Part shown: piece after piece, positions 8,056 to 16,602 of the stretch
Numbering within the stretch: the first letter of the stretch is position 1
Layout of the letters: the number at the start of each line of letters is the position of its first letter
DNA from: Shinella sp. CPCC 101442
Lineage (GTDB): Bacteria; Pseudomonadota; Alphaproteobacteria; Rhizobiales; Rhizobiaceae
NCBI RefSeq assembly: GCF_024704725.1
Contig: NZ_JALIQS010000002.1
Span: 682,001-746,000, forward strand
DNA: 64,000 bases
Reading direction: 5' to 3'
Notes under the pieces: generated by a model
Database searches by the model: none
Told to the model about the DNA's origin: nothing
What the model saw: the letters and a program-made list of their open reading frames with translations, nothing else
Translations under genes and position numbers: made by a program

Positions 8056-10085
8056 CAGGCTCTCCGGGACTGCGGAGCGAATTGCTCGGCCTGTTCAACG
8101 ATTTCACGCATGGTGTCGAGCGCAGGATTTAGCCTTTCCTGCAGATCGCGCACGTGACCGAACATGCCCTGGACGGACTTCTCCACATTTTCCGTGTAGA
8201 GATCGAAAGCCTGGCCGAGCTTTCCATCCATTTCATCGAGGCGGTCGCCCTGCCCCTTCAGACGTTCCAGCATCACAGAGACACCGCCCAGCGCGTTCTC
8301 GATGGATTTCGCTTCCGCCTGGAGGATTTCCTTCGCAGCAGCAAGAGCAGAGGCAGCGGACCCGGCGGTCGCCTCCGCAGACCTCGATACGGTGCTCGCC
8401 GCGTGTTGCGTGCTGTCAGTAAGTTGCCGGATCGAACCTTCCATGCGATCCACGACGGCCTTCACGGGGGTGACAGCAGCCACGAGTGAGCTTGCCGCCC
8501 CATTAAAGGTACCCGCAGCCTTTTCCGAAGCATCGGCACCAGCCTTCACTCCGTCGGCCATGCGCCGCATGTCTGACGTGCCGTCATTGAGCTGCTTGAC
8601 CAGACCTTCGAACCTGTTGCCTATTTCAGCCAGAGGAGCGAGCAAGCCTGCGCCGGCTTTCTCGGAAACCTCTTCCGCGACCCGAGCAATCTCCGCGCTG
8701 GTGCGGCTGAACACGTCTGCAACGTCCTTGCCGGCATCGCCGATAGCCGAGCTCACCTGCTGACCTGCAAGTTTCATGCGTTCCTGCGCGGCTTCTGTTC
8801 CTGTTCGCGCTGCGGACTCGATCTCCTGCTTGAAGGATTCGGCCGCCTGGCGCATGTCCTCAGCCGCTGCCGACATGGCGCGCGCACCTTCGCCCGTATT
8901 ATCGCGAATGCCCTCAAGCGTACGGTTCATGACCGCAAGGAGCTTCTCGGCACCTTCGTTAAACGTCCCCCCGGTTACCTCGGCCGTATTAGTGATAGCC
9001 GCACGGAGGTCTTCCACAGCTTGGGCGACACGCTCCGTAACGCCTTCCATCTCCGAGCCTATCCGCCCCGAGCTTTGATCGAGACGGTCAGCAAGCAACC
9101 CAAGCCTTTCACCTGCATCCGAGATTTTCTGGCTAGCCTCGGTTAGCGCAATACCGATTGAATCCGTAAGCTTGTCCGAAATTCCGGACACCATATCTCC
9201 CACGCCCTCTGCGCCGAGTTTGCCCACTCGCTCTACGATCGGTGCCATTGCACCGGCGATCGAACTCTGGATTGCCGCCGGGAGCTCCTCTCTCAAGGGA
9301 CGGCCAATCTCCGCGACCAACTCCATCCCAATCAATCGGAAATGCTCCCGCTGTTCCCGGGTTGCCTTCAGCTGTTCTGTGGCAAGGGCCTCCAGACTGA
9401 TGTAGGTGAGACGCTGCTCAATGGCGGCACATAGTTCATGGATCGACTGCTCCAGTCGCCCGTAGATGCTTCTAAGAAGAATCGTGAAGACGATTGAGCA
9501 GAAAAGCCCCGTCAACGACATAATAAACTTCGCCGAGGCCACAGAAAGCAGCTGTCGCATGACACCGCTATCGATCTCTGCTCCTTGCGCCATCGTAGAG
9601 AGAGCGGCGATCAACCCCAGGAACGTCAGAAAAAGGCCAACCGAAACAAAGAGGCCGGGTACAATGCGCCAGAAGCCAACCCCAAAACCCAAGTCCTCTG
9701 GATTGAGAAACATGGACGGTCGGACGGCATTGCGAAGCACGACCTTGCCGTCTTCTTCGTGAGGTACAAGCGTCTCCTTGTACTTGTCCCACGCCGCCGC
9801 CAGTTGCCGGCGGTATTTGTTTGTGCTGCTTTCCTTGATTGAGGCGGACAGAACGTCAATGTCACGGCTGAAGTCAGCCCCCGTAGGACTGTTCTGAATT
9901 TCGCGCTTGAGCCATTGAACTGCTTTCCGGCGCTGAAAGACTTCCCGAAAGAAAGCGGCAGTAAAAATCACCAGAAGAACGACAATTCCCAGAGCGACGA
10001 TACCCGGAGCAGCCGCGTCCTTTACAAGATAATTCGCCGCGCCAAGAATCGAGGCAACGACGAAACTTCCAATTTCCTGAACCAC
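8055..10085 (-). CDS. zorA: Zorya protein ZorA, MotA/ExbB-like motor with long coiled-coil tail
   Basis: A 676-residue protein that starts the Zorya operon at GTG 10085, with a GGGATGGGA-type ribosome site. The N-terminal part has a membrane segment at about 29-47 and two more near 142-170 and 186-210, consistent with the MotA/TolQ/ExbB-like channel of ZorA. From about residue 220 to the end it is an uninterrupted Ala/Glu-rich amphipathic coiled coil, matching the long cytoplasmic tail that distinguishes type I ZorA and is thought to transmit phage-sensing at the envelope to ZorC/ZorD. It is transcribed away from the metallophosphoesterase gene, with 434 bp of shared upstream DNA. Confidence 0.95.
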   Translation of the reverse strand: MVQEIGSFVVASILGAANYLVKDAAAPGIVALGIVVLLVIFTAAFFREVFQRRKAVQWLKREIQNSPTGADFSRDIDVLSASIKESSTNKYRRQLAAAWDKYKETLVPHEEDGKVVLRNAVRPSMFLNPEDLGFGVGFWRIVPGLFVSVGLFLTFLGLIAALSTMAQGAEIDSGVMRQLLSVASAKFIMSLTGLFCSIVFTILLRSIYGRLEQSIHELCAAIEQRLTYISLEALATEQLKATREQREHFRLIGMELVAEIGRPLREELPAAIQSSIAGAMAPIVERVGKLGAEGVGDMVSGISDKLTDSIGIALTEASQKISDAGERLGLLADRLDQSSGRIGSEMEGVTERVAQAVEDLRAAITNTAEVTGGTFNEGAEKLLAVMNRTLEGIRDNTGEGARAMSAAAEDMRQAAESFKQEIESAARTGTEAAQERMKLAGQQVSSAIGDAGKDVADVFSRTSAEIARVAEEVSEKAGAGLLAPLAEIGNRFEGLVKQLNDGTSDMRRMADGVKAGADASEKAAGTFNGAASSLVAAVTPVKAVVDRMEGSIRQLTDSTQHAASTVSRSAEATAGSAASALAAAKEILQAEAKSIENALGGVSVMLERLKGQGDRLDEMDGKLGQAFDLYTENVEKSVQGMFGHVRDLQERLNPALDTMREIVEQAEQFAPQSRRA

Positions 10086-10325
10086 TTAATCCCATCCCCA
10101 ACCACTACCCATGAGCGGTAACGGATTGGAAACTATTAGAGGCACGGCCGTGCAATCAAGCACACCCAGGCGGTTTGGCCGAAACTCCACAAAATTGAAC
10201 TGCGATGTGATTTATTTTCCACAACTTGCGAAAGAGTGGCGAATCTCCGTTCGGAAGTGTGTGAGGCCGGAGATGCCCATCCGGGACGCTCGCGCAGCAA
10301 ATCTTCGGCGTCCTGCATACTGTTG

Positions 10326-10466
10326 CAATACGGAAATGATTTCCGTGTGCAGTTCTTCGCGAAACACAGCAATGAGCATCACAGGAGTTGCATTGCCCTC
10401 GTTGGGCCGATTGAATCGGCGATACCGATTCTGGGACCAATTGCATGACCAAGCTATTTACGCCGA
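10326..10466 (+). repeat. Imperfect direct repeat, copy R1 (duplicated leader)
   Basis: 141 bp matching 11504-11644 at roughly 85 percent by eye, with two compensating single-base indels. It includes palindrome site 2 at its start and a small hairpin (GAATCGG-CGATA-CCGATTC, 10413-10431). It ends with a relic of the first codons of the restriction gene (ATGACCAAGCTATTTACGCC). It appears to be a duplicated leader and gene start now stranded upstream of the phosphoesterase gene. Confidence 0.8.
10332..10344. promoter_or_regulatory. Palindrome GGAAATGATTTCC, site 2
   Basis: The inverted repeat extends to CGGAAATGATTTCCG (10331-10345). It lies in repeat R1, 101 bp before the relic ATG at 10445 and 176 bp before the TTG start at 10520. 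Same core as sites 1, 3 and 4; likely protein-binding site by inference. Confidence 0.5.
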
Positions 10467-10519
10467 TGAACTGCATAGATGATGCCAAGGCGTAATACCT
10501 AGCTAGCGAGGGTGTTCGT

Positions 10520-11464
10520 TTGCTACAAAACCATTCACATATCGACGTCATTCCCGACATTCACGCTGATCTGGATCGCCTAACAAAAACTCTCACTTAC
10601 CTCGGCTATCGGGAATCAGCTTCATGCTGGGCACATCCTGAGGGCCGAATTGTCGCCTTTCTCGGGGACTTCATTGATGGAGGGGACCAAAACTCCGTGG
10701 TGATCTCTCTCGTGCGCGCAATGCAACTGCACGGTCACGCGATAGCGATCATGGGCAATCACGAACTCAACGCGCTACTCTATCATGAGCAGGGCGAAAA
10801 TTCGGAGCGCACTAGCGACGGGTTCATGCGGGCTCACACCCTAAAGAATACCGCACAGCACGAAACGTTTCTGAAAGAATTTCCAATAGGCGCACCTCAG
10901 ACGCAAGAAGTGCTCGATTGGTTCATGACGCTGCCACTGTTTATCGACCTGCCCGGGATCAGACTGGTCCACGCATACTGGGACGATCGTCACATCGACA
11001 CTATTCGACGCCGAACCGGCGATGCGCGTTTGAAGCGAGATGATTTGCAGGAGTTGGCGTTCGAGACGGATGCCAGTCCATTCGCGGACGCGGTCCTATC
11101 CAGTCTAAAGGGGCCAGAGGCCGAGCTGCCGCACGGCCATTCTTTCACGGACATAAAAGGACATACCCGCACCGCGATCCGGCTGAAATGGTGGCAGGCA
11201 GGCGTTCGCACGTGGCGAAGCTCTGCGCTGTCCGTGCCTCGTTCAGACGACCTTCCGGATACGCCTGTGATCGAAAGTGGCGGGATCAACTTTTATGGCG
11301 CGGAGGAAAAACCTGTGTTCTTCGGGCACTACAAAATGCTCAGTCAGCCTGAACTTGCTGCACACAATGCCCTCTGCCTCGACTACATAGAAAGGCCCTG
11401 CGCGTATCGGTGGAATGGAGAGCAGTTGTTAAGTACGGACAATCTTATCCTGGTGCCCAAATAA
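10520..11464 (+). CDS. Calcineurin-like metallophosphoesterase
   Basis: A 314-residue protein. The start is TTG 10520, preceded by GAGGG about 7 bases upstream. The PPP/ApaH-type metal-binding motifs are visible in order: PDIHADLDRL (about 13-22), FLGDFIDGG (about 49-57), MGNHELNAL (about 76-84), VHAYWD (about 152-157) and FFGHYKM (about 272-278). Such enzymes hydrolyse phosphomonoesters, phosphoproteins or dinucleoside polyphosphates, and the substrate cannot be read here. It sits alone between the Zorya operon and the restriction operon. The duplicated leader (R1/R2) flanks it on both sides, suggesting it arrived as a unit or that the leader was duplicated around it. A role in defence or signalling is possible but unproven. 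Confidence 0.85.
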   Translation: MLQNHSHIDVIPDIHADLDRLTKTLTYLGYRESASCWAHPEGRIVAFLGDFIDGGDQNSVVISLVRAMQLHGHAIAIMGNHELNALLYHEQGENSERTSDGFMRAHTLKNTAQHETFLKEFPIGAPQTQEVLDWFMTLPLFIDLPGIRLVHAYWDDRHIDTIRRRTGDARLKRDDLQELAFETDASPFADAVLSSLKGPEAELPHGHSFTDIKGHTRTAIRLKWWQAGVRTWRSSALSVPRSDDLPDTPVIESGGINFYGAEEKPVFFGHYKMLSQPELAAHNALCLDYIERPCAYRWNGEQLLSTDNLILVPK

Positions 11465-11503
11465 CAACGACAAAGACGCATCCAACAGACGGTTATCGGG
11501 CTA

Positions 11504-11644
11504 CAATGCGGAAATAATTTCCGTGTGCAATTCTTTGCCAAACACAGCAATCCGCATCGTAGGAGTTGCATCACCCTCGCGGGGGCGATTGAATGGCGAT
11601 GCCGATTCTGGGACAGATTGCATGACCAAGCCATTTTACGCCGA
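11504..11644 (+). repeat. Imperfect direct repeat, copy R2 (leader and first codons of the restriction gene)
   Basis: Partner of R1 (10326-10466), 1178 bp downstream. It contains palindrome site 3, a hairpin resembling the R1 one but with a bulge (11591-11608), and the ATG at 11622 plus the first codons of the restriction gene, so this is the functional copy. Conservation of the non-coding 100 bases before the ATG suggests a leader with a role. Confidence 0.8.
11510..11522. promoter_or_regulatory. Palindrome GGAAATAATTTCC, site 3
   Basis: It extends to CGGAAATAATTTCCG (11509-11523) and lies 100 bp upstream of the restriction gene ATG at 11622, inside R2. The spacing to the start resembles that of site 1 (95 bp) and site 2 relative to the relic ATG (101 bp), supporting a shared control element for the nuclease operon. 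Confidence 0.55.
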
Positions 11645-14600
11645 GCCAATTCTTAATTCGCCATACGAAGTTCCCACGCGCCATCATGCGCTGTCCGAAA
11701 GTGGCGAGCCGCTCAATCAACCGCCCATTGAAGGCCGGCGCCGGTCGAAATACGTGGCACCCGTTCCGAAGAGCCGCAAGATCAAAGCAGATGCCAAAAA
11801 GCAGGCTACGCTTGATCTCGACCAGACCAAGGACGGCAGCAGCCACTACAACCCTACGCCGATCATCAACGAAATTCGCGGCCACATCGCGTCATGGCGC
11901 TCAATTCCCAATCCCAACGACTGGGGCGTCACGCCCGTTACCCAGCGATTGATCCAATATTGGCGAAGCGACAACTTCTCCGGCCCCCGCCCCTTCTATT
12001 GCCAGGTGGAGGCCGTAGAAACTGCGATCTGGCTTGCCGAGGTGGCGCGCAAGAACAAGCAGTACGCTCACATCTTCCGCCATCTCGAAGAAGCAAACCG
12101 AGATGCTAACCCAGAAATCTTTCGTCTTGCGCTGAAATTGGCCACCGGCGCCGGCAAGACAACCGTCATGGCCATGCTCATTGCCTGGCAAGCAATCAAT
12201 GCCGCTCGGCAGCCGAACTCCAGTTTGTTCTCGAGAGGTTTCCTCATCGTTGCGCCCGGCATCACCATCAAGGACCGACTGCGCGTACTGAAACCTTCTG
12301 ACGGCAATAGCTACTATCGCTCTCGGGAACTTGTCCCACAGGACATGATGCCCGACCTGAACAAGGCGAAGATCGAAATCGTCAACTATCACGTCTTTCA
12401 GCGGCGCAAGGCTCACGAGCTGAACGCAGTAGGTCTCCGCCTGATGAAGGGCTGGAAAGGAGAAGCAATCGAGGAACTCGAGACCGAGGGACAGATGCTT
12501 CAGCGGGCCTGCGGCGATCTCCTGCAGATGAAGAACGTCGTGGTCATCAACGACGAGGCGCACCATTGCTATCGCGAACGTCCGGGAAGCCACGAAGAAG
12601 ATGAACTGAAGGGCGAGGAAAAGGACGAAGCCAAGGAAAACAATGAAGCTGCACGGCTTTGGATTTCCGGCATCGAGGCTTTGAAGCGGAAAGTCGGCGT
12701 TCGCGCGGTCTATGATCTCTCGGCGACACCGTTCTTCTTGCGTGGATCGGGATACGAGGAAGGTACACTCTTCCCCTGGGTGGTTTCCGACTTTTCGCTC
12801 GTCGATGCTATCGAGTGCGGCATCGTCAAGCTGCCCCGCGTGCCGGTGTCGGACAATGCCGTCAATGCCGCCACCCCCGTGTTCCGCAATCTTTGGGATC
12901 ACATCGGCAAGAAGATGCCGAAGAAGGGGGCGGGCAAATCCGGCGATCTTGATCCGTTGAGCATACCTGCCGAACTGCAGACCGCGCTCTACTCGCTCTA
13001 CTCCCACTACGAGAAGGAGTTCGAGGCCTGGCAAAAGGTCGGCATCGGCGTCCCGCCGGTGTTCATCGTCGTCTGCAACAACACTGCCAGTTCGAAGCTC
13101 ATATTCGAATGGATTTCCGGCTGGGAACGGGAAGTTGAAGGTGAGCGCCAGACAAAGCACTACGGGCATCTGGAACTCTTCCGGAACTACGATGACCGCA
13201 ACGGCAATCGGCTGCCGCGCATGAACACACTGCTAATCGATTCCCAGCAACTCGAATCCGGCGAGGCGCTGGATTCCAAATTCCGCGATATGGCCGAGGC
13301 GGAAATCGAGCAGTTCCGTAGGGAGATCAAGGAACGCGAGGGTGCCGCGGCGGCCGACAAGCTCTCGGACTCAGAACTCTTGCGTGAAGTGATGAACACC
13401 GTCGGGCAGAAGGGCCGGCTCGGCGAGCAGGTGCGGTGCGTCGTCTCCGTGTCGATGTTGACGGAAGGCTGGGATGCCAACACGGTCACCCATATTCTTG
13501 GCGTTCGCGCTTTCGGTACGCAATTGCTCTGCGAGCAGGTGATCGGCCGCGGCCTGCGCCGCCAGTCCTATGAGCTGAATGACAATGGGCTGTTCAATAC
13601 CGAATACGCTGACATTCTCGGCATTCCCTTCGACTTCGCTACCGAGCCCCAAGAGGTGACGCGCACGCCGCCAAAACCGACGACGCGTGTCCATGCGCTC
13701 AAGGAGCGCAACGACCTTTCCATCCGCTTTCCGCGCGTTGCCGGCTATCGCGCCGAGCTCCCCTCCGAGAGCTTTTCGGCCAATTTCTCGGCGGACTCAG
13801 TCCTCGACCTGACGCCAGAATTGGTCGGCCCCTGTACGGTCCGTCTCGAAGGGCTGGTCGGCGAAGGCCATGACATTTCTCCGGATGCGCTCGATGACAT
13901 GCGGCCGAACACCGTCGCGACGCATCTCACCAAGAAGCTCATCGAGATGTATTTCCGTGAGCCGGATCAGGACGTTCCCTACTACCTCTATAACCAGCTC
14001 CAGCCCATTACCCGGCGCTGGATTGCCACTTGCCTGAATCTCACTGGTGGCACCAGGGCGGGCATGCTGACCTATGCCGAGCTGGCAGAGAAAGCATCCG
14101 AACTCATCTACCAAGCCATCGTCCGCAGCGCCGGTGAAGATGGGGCGAGTATCGTAAAGGCCATGCTCGATCCGTACAATCCGCACGGCTACACCGACCA
14201 CGTGTCTTTCATCACGACCAAGCAGACGCTTTGGGAGACCCGCCTTTCCCACGTGAATTACGTCGTCTGCGATAGCGATTGGGAAGCGGAATTTGCCCGC
14301 GTCGTGGAAGCGCACCCAGCTACGATCTCCTACGTGAAGAACCAGGCGCTCGGTTTCGAAGTACCCTATCGCTCAGGCAGCGTTCTGCGCCGGTATCTGC
14401 CGGACTTCATCATACAGGTCGATGACGGTCGCGGACTGGATGATCTGTTGAACCTGATCATCGAGGTCAAGGGCTTCCGAGGCCTCGATGAACAAATCAA
14501 GGCCGAGACCATGACGAACCTCTGGGTTCCCGGCGTCAACAATCTCAAGGCCTACGGCCGCTGGGCGTTTGCCGAATTTCGAAACGCCTTTGCGATGGAG

Positions 14601-14657
14601 GAGGATTACGGAAAGTTGGTCAAATCGTTTGCAGCACGCGTCGGGGAGAATGCATAG
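11622..14657 (+). CDS. Type III-like restriction helicase-nuclease (BPTD_3080-like Res)
   Basis: 1011 residues from ATG 11622; the frame stays open to 11523, but the added 33 residues fall in the duplicated non-coding leader. It is a superfamily 2 DEAD/DEAH helicase: ATGAGKT (about 174-180), DEAHH (about 311-315) and QVIGRGLRR (about 639-647). A C-terminal PD-(D/E)XK nuclease site follows: LPDFII (PD about 927-928) then EVKG (E948, K950). The N-terminus (MTKPFYAEPILNSPYEVP) and overall layout match what I recall of the BPTD_3080 restriction endonuclease family. Expected role: ATP-dependent cleavage of DNA lacking the modification placed by the methyltransferase at 17767. The stop TAG is followed directly by the ATG of the next gene. 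Confidence 0.9.
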   Translation: MTKPFYAEPILNSPYEVPTRHHALSESGEPLNQPPIEGRRRSKYVAPVPKSRKIKADAKKQATLDLDQTKDGSSHYNPTPIINEIRGHIASWRSIPNPNDWGVTPVTQRLIQYWRSDNFSGPRPFYCQVEAVETAIWLAEVARKNKQYAHIFRHLEEANRDANPEIFRLALKLATGAGKTTVMAMLIAWQAINAARQPNSSLFSRGFLIVAPGITIKDRLRVLKPSDGNSYYRSRELVPQDMMPDLNKAKIEIVNYHVFQRRKAHELNAVGLRLMKGWKGEAIEELETEGQMLQRACGDLLQMKNVVVINDEAHHCYRERPGSHEEDELKGEEKDEAKENNEAARLWISGIEALKRKVGVRAVYDLSATPFFLRGSGYEEGTLFPWVVSDFSLVDAIECGIVKLPRVPVSDNAVNAATPVFRNLWDHIGKKMPKKGAGKSGDLDPLSIPAELQTALYSLYSHYEKEFEAWQKVGIGVPPVFIVVCNNTASSKLIFEWISGWEREVEGERQTKHYGHLELFRNYDDRNGNRLPRMNTLLIDSQQLESGEALDSKFRDMAEAEIEQFRREIKEREGAAAADKLSDSELLREVMNTVGQKGRLGEQVRCVVSVSMLTEGWDANTVTHILGVRAFGTQLLCEQVIGRGLRRQSYELNDNGLFNTEYADILGIPFDFATEPQEVTRTPPKPTTRVHALKERNDLSIRFPRVAGYRAELPSESFSANFSADSVLDLTPELVGPCTVRLEGLVGEGHDISPDALDDMRPNTVATHLTKKLIEMYFREPDQDVPYYLYNQLQPITRRWIATCLNLTGGTRAGMLTYAELAEKASELIYQAIVRSAGEDGASIVKAMLDPYNPHGYTDHVSFITTKQTLWETRLSHVNYVVCDSDWEAEFARVVEAHPATISYVKNQALGFEVPYRSGSVLRRYLPDFIIQVDDGRGLDDLLNLIIEVKGFRGLDEQIKAETMTNLWVPGVNNLKAYGRWAFAEFRNAFAMEEDYGKLVKSFAARVGENA

Positions 14658-16574
14658 ATGTCGGGGTCAACGTTCAAGACAAATCCGGTCGCGCTGCAAG
14701 AATTGCTGAAGAAGTGTGACGATGGGAAGCTTCAGCTACCGGACTTCCAGCGCAGTTGGGTGTGGGATGAGGATCGGATCAAGAGCCTGATCGCATCCAT
14801 TTCGCGGGCCTTTCCGGTTGGTGCACTTATGACCCTCGAGACCGGAGGCGGTGTTAACTTCAAGCCGCGGCCTATCGAAGGCGCGCCCGAGACGGCGAGG
14901 CGAGTCGAACCCGCAGAGTTGCTCCTCGACGGCCAGCAACGAATGACGTCGCTCTATCAGGTCACGTTGCGCGGCCAAGTCGTGAAGACTATCACGCCGA
15001 AGAAACAACCCGTAGAGCGGTGGTTCTTCATCGATATCAAAAAATCGCTAGACCCTTCGGTCGATCGGGAAGAAGCGATCATCTCGGTTCCTGCGGACAA
15101 AATCGTACGTTCCGACTTCAACCGAACGATCGATCATGATTATTCCACCACCGAGCGTGAATTCGAGAACCTCGTTTTCCCTCTCTCCCGCGCCTTCGAC
15201 GGAATGGCGTGGCAGATGGAGTTCGTGACCTGGGCCAACGCCAACGGCCGCATGCAGGAGCTTTGGCCAACCGTCCAGCAGTTCTATACGGAAATCCTGG
15301 CGAACTTCACCGGTTACCATGTTCCTGTCATCGCACTCGACAAGACGACAACCAAGGAAGCTGTGTGCACGGTCTTCGAGAAGGTCAACACGGGTGGCAA
15401 GCCACTCGATGCGTTCGAGCTTGTTACAGCCATCTATGCCGCTGATGGACATGAACTTCGCAAGGACTGGTACGGCGAAGGTAGAGACAACAAGGGCCGA
15501 CACGGAATTTTCGTCAGTGCTCAGAGGCTGGCGGATGCCGAAAAGGGTATCCTGGCCAATGTGGCCAACACCGACTTTTTGCACGTGATCTCACTGTTCC
15601 ACACACGCGATCTTCGGCGCGCTGCGGTGGCTGCCACCAAGGAAGGCAAGGACCTTCCTCAAATTACGGGCAAGAGAGGAGCCCTGCTGAATCTTCCGCT
15701 CAGCGCCTACAAGAAATACGAGAAATTGGCTGAGCAGGGTTTTCTCAAGGCCGCGAAGTTCCTCTTCACACAGCGCGTCTACCGCTTGTTCGATCTGCCC
15801 TACCAAACGCAGATCATTCCGCTTGCAGCGATCCTCGCGGACATCGGCGACGCCTGGGAGCTCGAAGGCAACCGCGAGAAAATCCAGCAGTGGTACTGGT
15901 GCGGCGTTTTGGGCGAACTCTATGGGTCGGCCGTCGAAACCCGGATTGCACGCGATTTCCAGGAAGTGCCCGCTTGGCTAACCGGGGGCAAGGCCCCTGC
16001 GACAGTCTCGGAAGCCTCCTTCCGCCCAGATCGGCTAAAGACGATGCGCATGCGGCTCTCCGCGGCCTACAAAGGCGTGAACGCGCTCCTGATGAAGGGG
16101 CGCGCTCAGGACTTCCGCTCAGGTCAGGAATTCGATCACACTGTCTTCTTCGGCGAGAATGTCGACATCCATCACATCTTTCCGAAGAAGTGGTGCGAAG
16201 ACAACAAGATCAAACCGGACGTCTACGATTCCATTATCAACAAGACGCCACTTTCCTATCGCACGAACCGCATCATTGGCGGCGTTGCGCCCTCCGCGTA
16301 TCTGGCAAAACTCGAGAATGGCAGCGCCGAGGCGACACCCGTCGATCCTGTTCGTCTGAATGGTTTCTTGGCCTCGCACCTGATCGATCCGACGCTCCTT
16401 CGCACAAACGAATTCACGGCCTTCATGGAGGCTCGTCAGCAAGCGCTACTTAGCCTGATTGCGCAGGCAATGGGCAAGCAGGTGGAAATGCCGAGCGCAG
16501 CAGTGGATCAGGAATATTCCGACGAACTCGATGAGGACGAGGCGGAAGCGGAATTTACGATGGCAGCGGAATAA
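14658..16574 (+). CDS. DUF262/HNH (GmrSD-like) nuclease
   Basis: 638 residues, starting at the base after the Res stop. The N-terminal DUF262 (GmrS-type NTPase/nuclease) has PDFQRSWVWDEDRIKSL (about 28-44), the characteristic DGQQR (91-95) and FEKVNTGG (240-247). The C-terminus has an HNH-type site of GmrD/DUF1524 style: VDIHHIFPKKW (about 502-512) and NKTPLSYRTNR (about 528-538). GmrSD enzymes are type IV systems cutting modified, often glucosylated, phage DNA. Here the protein is co-transcribed with a modification methyltransferase, so it may extend protection to phages whose DNA modification blocks Res. The last about 25 residues are strongly acidic. That functional link is inference. Confidence 0.88.
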   Translation: MSGSTFKTNPVALQELLKKCDDGKLQLPDFQRSWVWDEDRIKSLIASISRAFPVGALMTLETGGGVNFKPRPIEGAPETARRVEPAELLLDGQQRMTSLYQVTLRGQVVKTITPKKQPVERWFFIDIKKSLDPSVDREEAIISVPADKIVRSDFNRTIDHDYSTTEREFENLVFPLSRAFDGMAWQMEFVTWANANGRMQELWPTVQQFYTEILANFTGYHVPVIALDKTTTKEAVCTVFEKVNTGGKPLDAFELVTAIYAADGHELRKDWYGEGRDNKGRHGIFVSAQRLADAEKGILANVANTDFLHVISLFHTRDLRRAAVAATKEGKDLPQITGKRGALLNLPLSAYKKYEKLAEQGFLKAAKFLFTQRVYRLFDLPYQTQIIPLAAILADIGDAWELEGNREKIQQWYWCGVLGELYGSAVETRIARDFQEVPAWLTGGKAPATVSEASFRPDRLKTMRMRLSAAYKGVNALLMKGRAQDFRSGQEFDHTVFFGENVDIHHIFPKKWCEDNKIKPDVYDSIINKTPLSYRTNRIIGGVAPSAYLAKLENGSAEATPVDPVRLNGFLASHLIDPTLLRTNEFTAFMEARQQALLSLIAQAMGKQVEMPSAAVDQEYSDELDEDEAEAEFTMAAE

Positions 16575-16602
16575 GACAAGCCGGTGGAGATTAGTGGCTG
16601 AA

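Larger units (their letters stand above)
10086..10519. other. Divergent intergenic region between zorA and the phosphoesterase gene
   Basis: This 434-bp stretch has no convincing gene. It must hold the zorA promoter (minus strand) and that of the phosphoesterase gene (plus strand). Its right part contains repeat copy R1 (10326-10466), palindrome site 2, and a relic start (ATGACCAAG at 10445) that reads only 16 codons before a stop. The left part (10120-10320) looks non-coding, and no known RNA is recognised. Confidence 0.6.

Noticed and set aside
1838-10085. Calling the SNF2 gene part of a DISARM or BREX system
   Set aside because: The MotA-like, OmpA-like and EH-signature genes directly upstream identify it as Zorya, and no DISARM/BREX signature genes are present.
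10111-10482. Plus-strand 123-codon frame in the zorA upstream region
   Set aside because: It crosses repeat R1 and the palindrome, has no ribosome site or recognisable sequence, and appears non-coding.
11901-13169. 422-codon minus-strand frame opposite the restriction gene
   Set aside because: Shadow of the Res helicase motifs; no ribosome site or domain.
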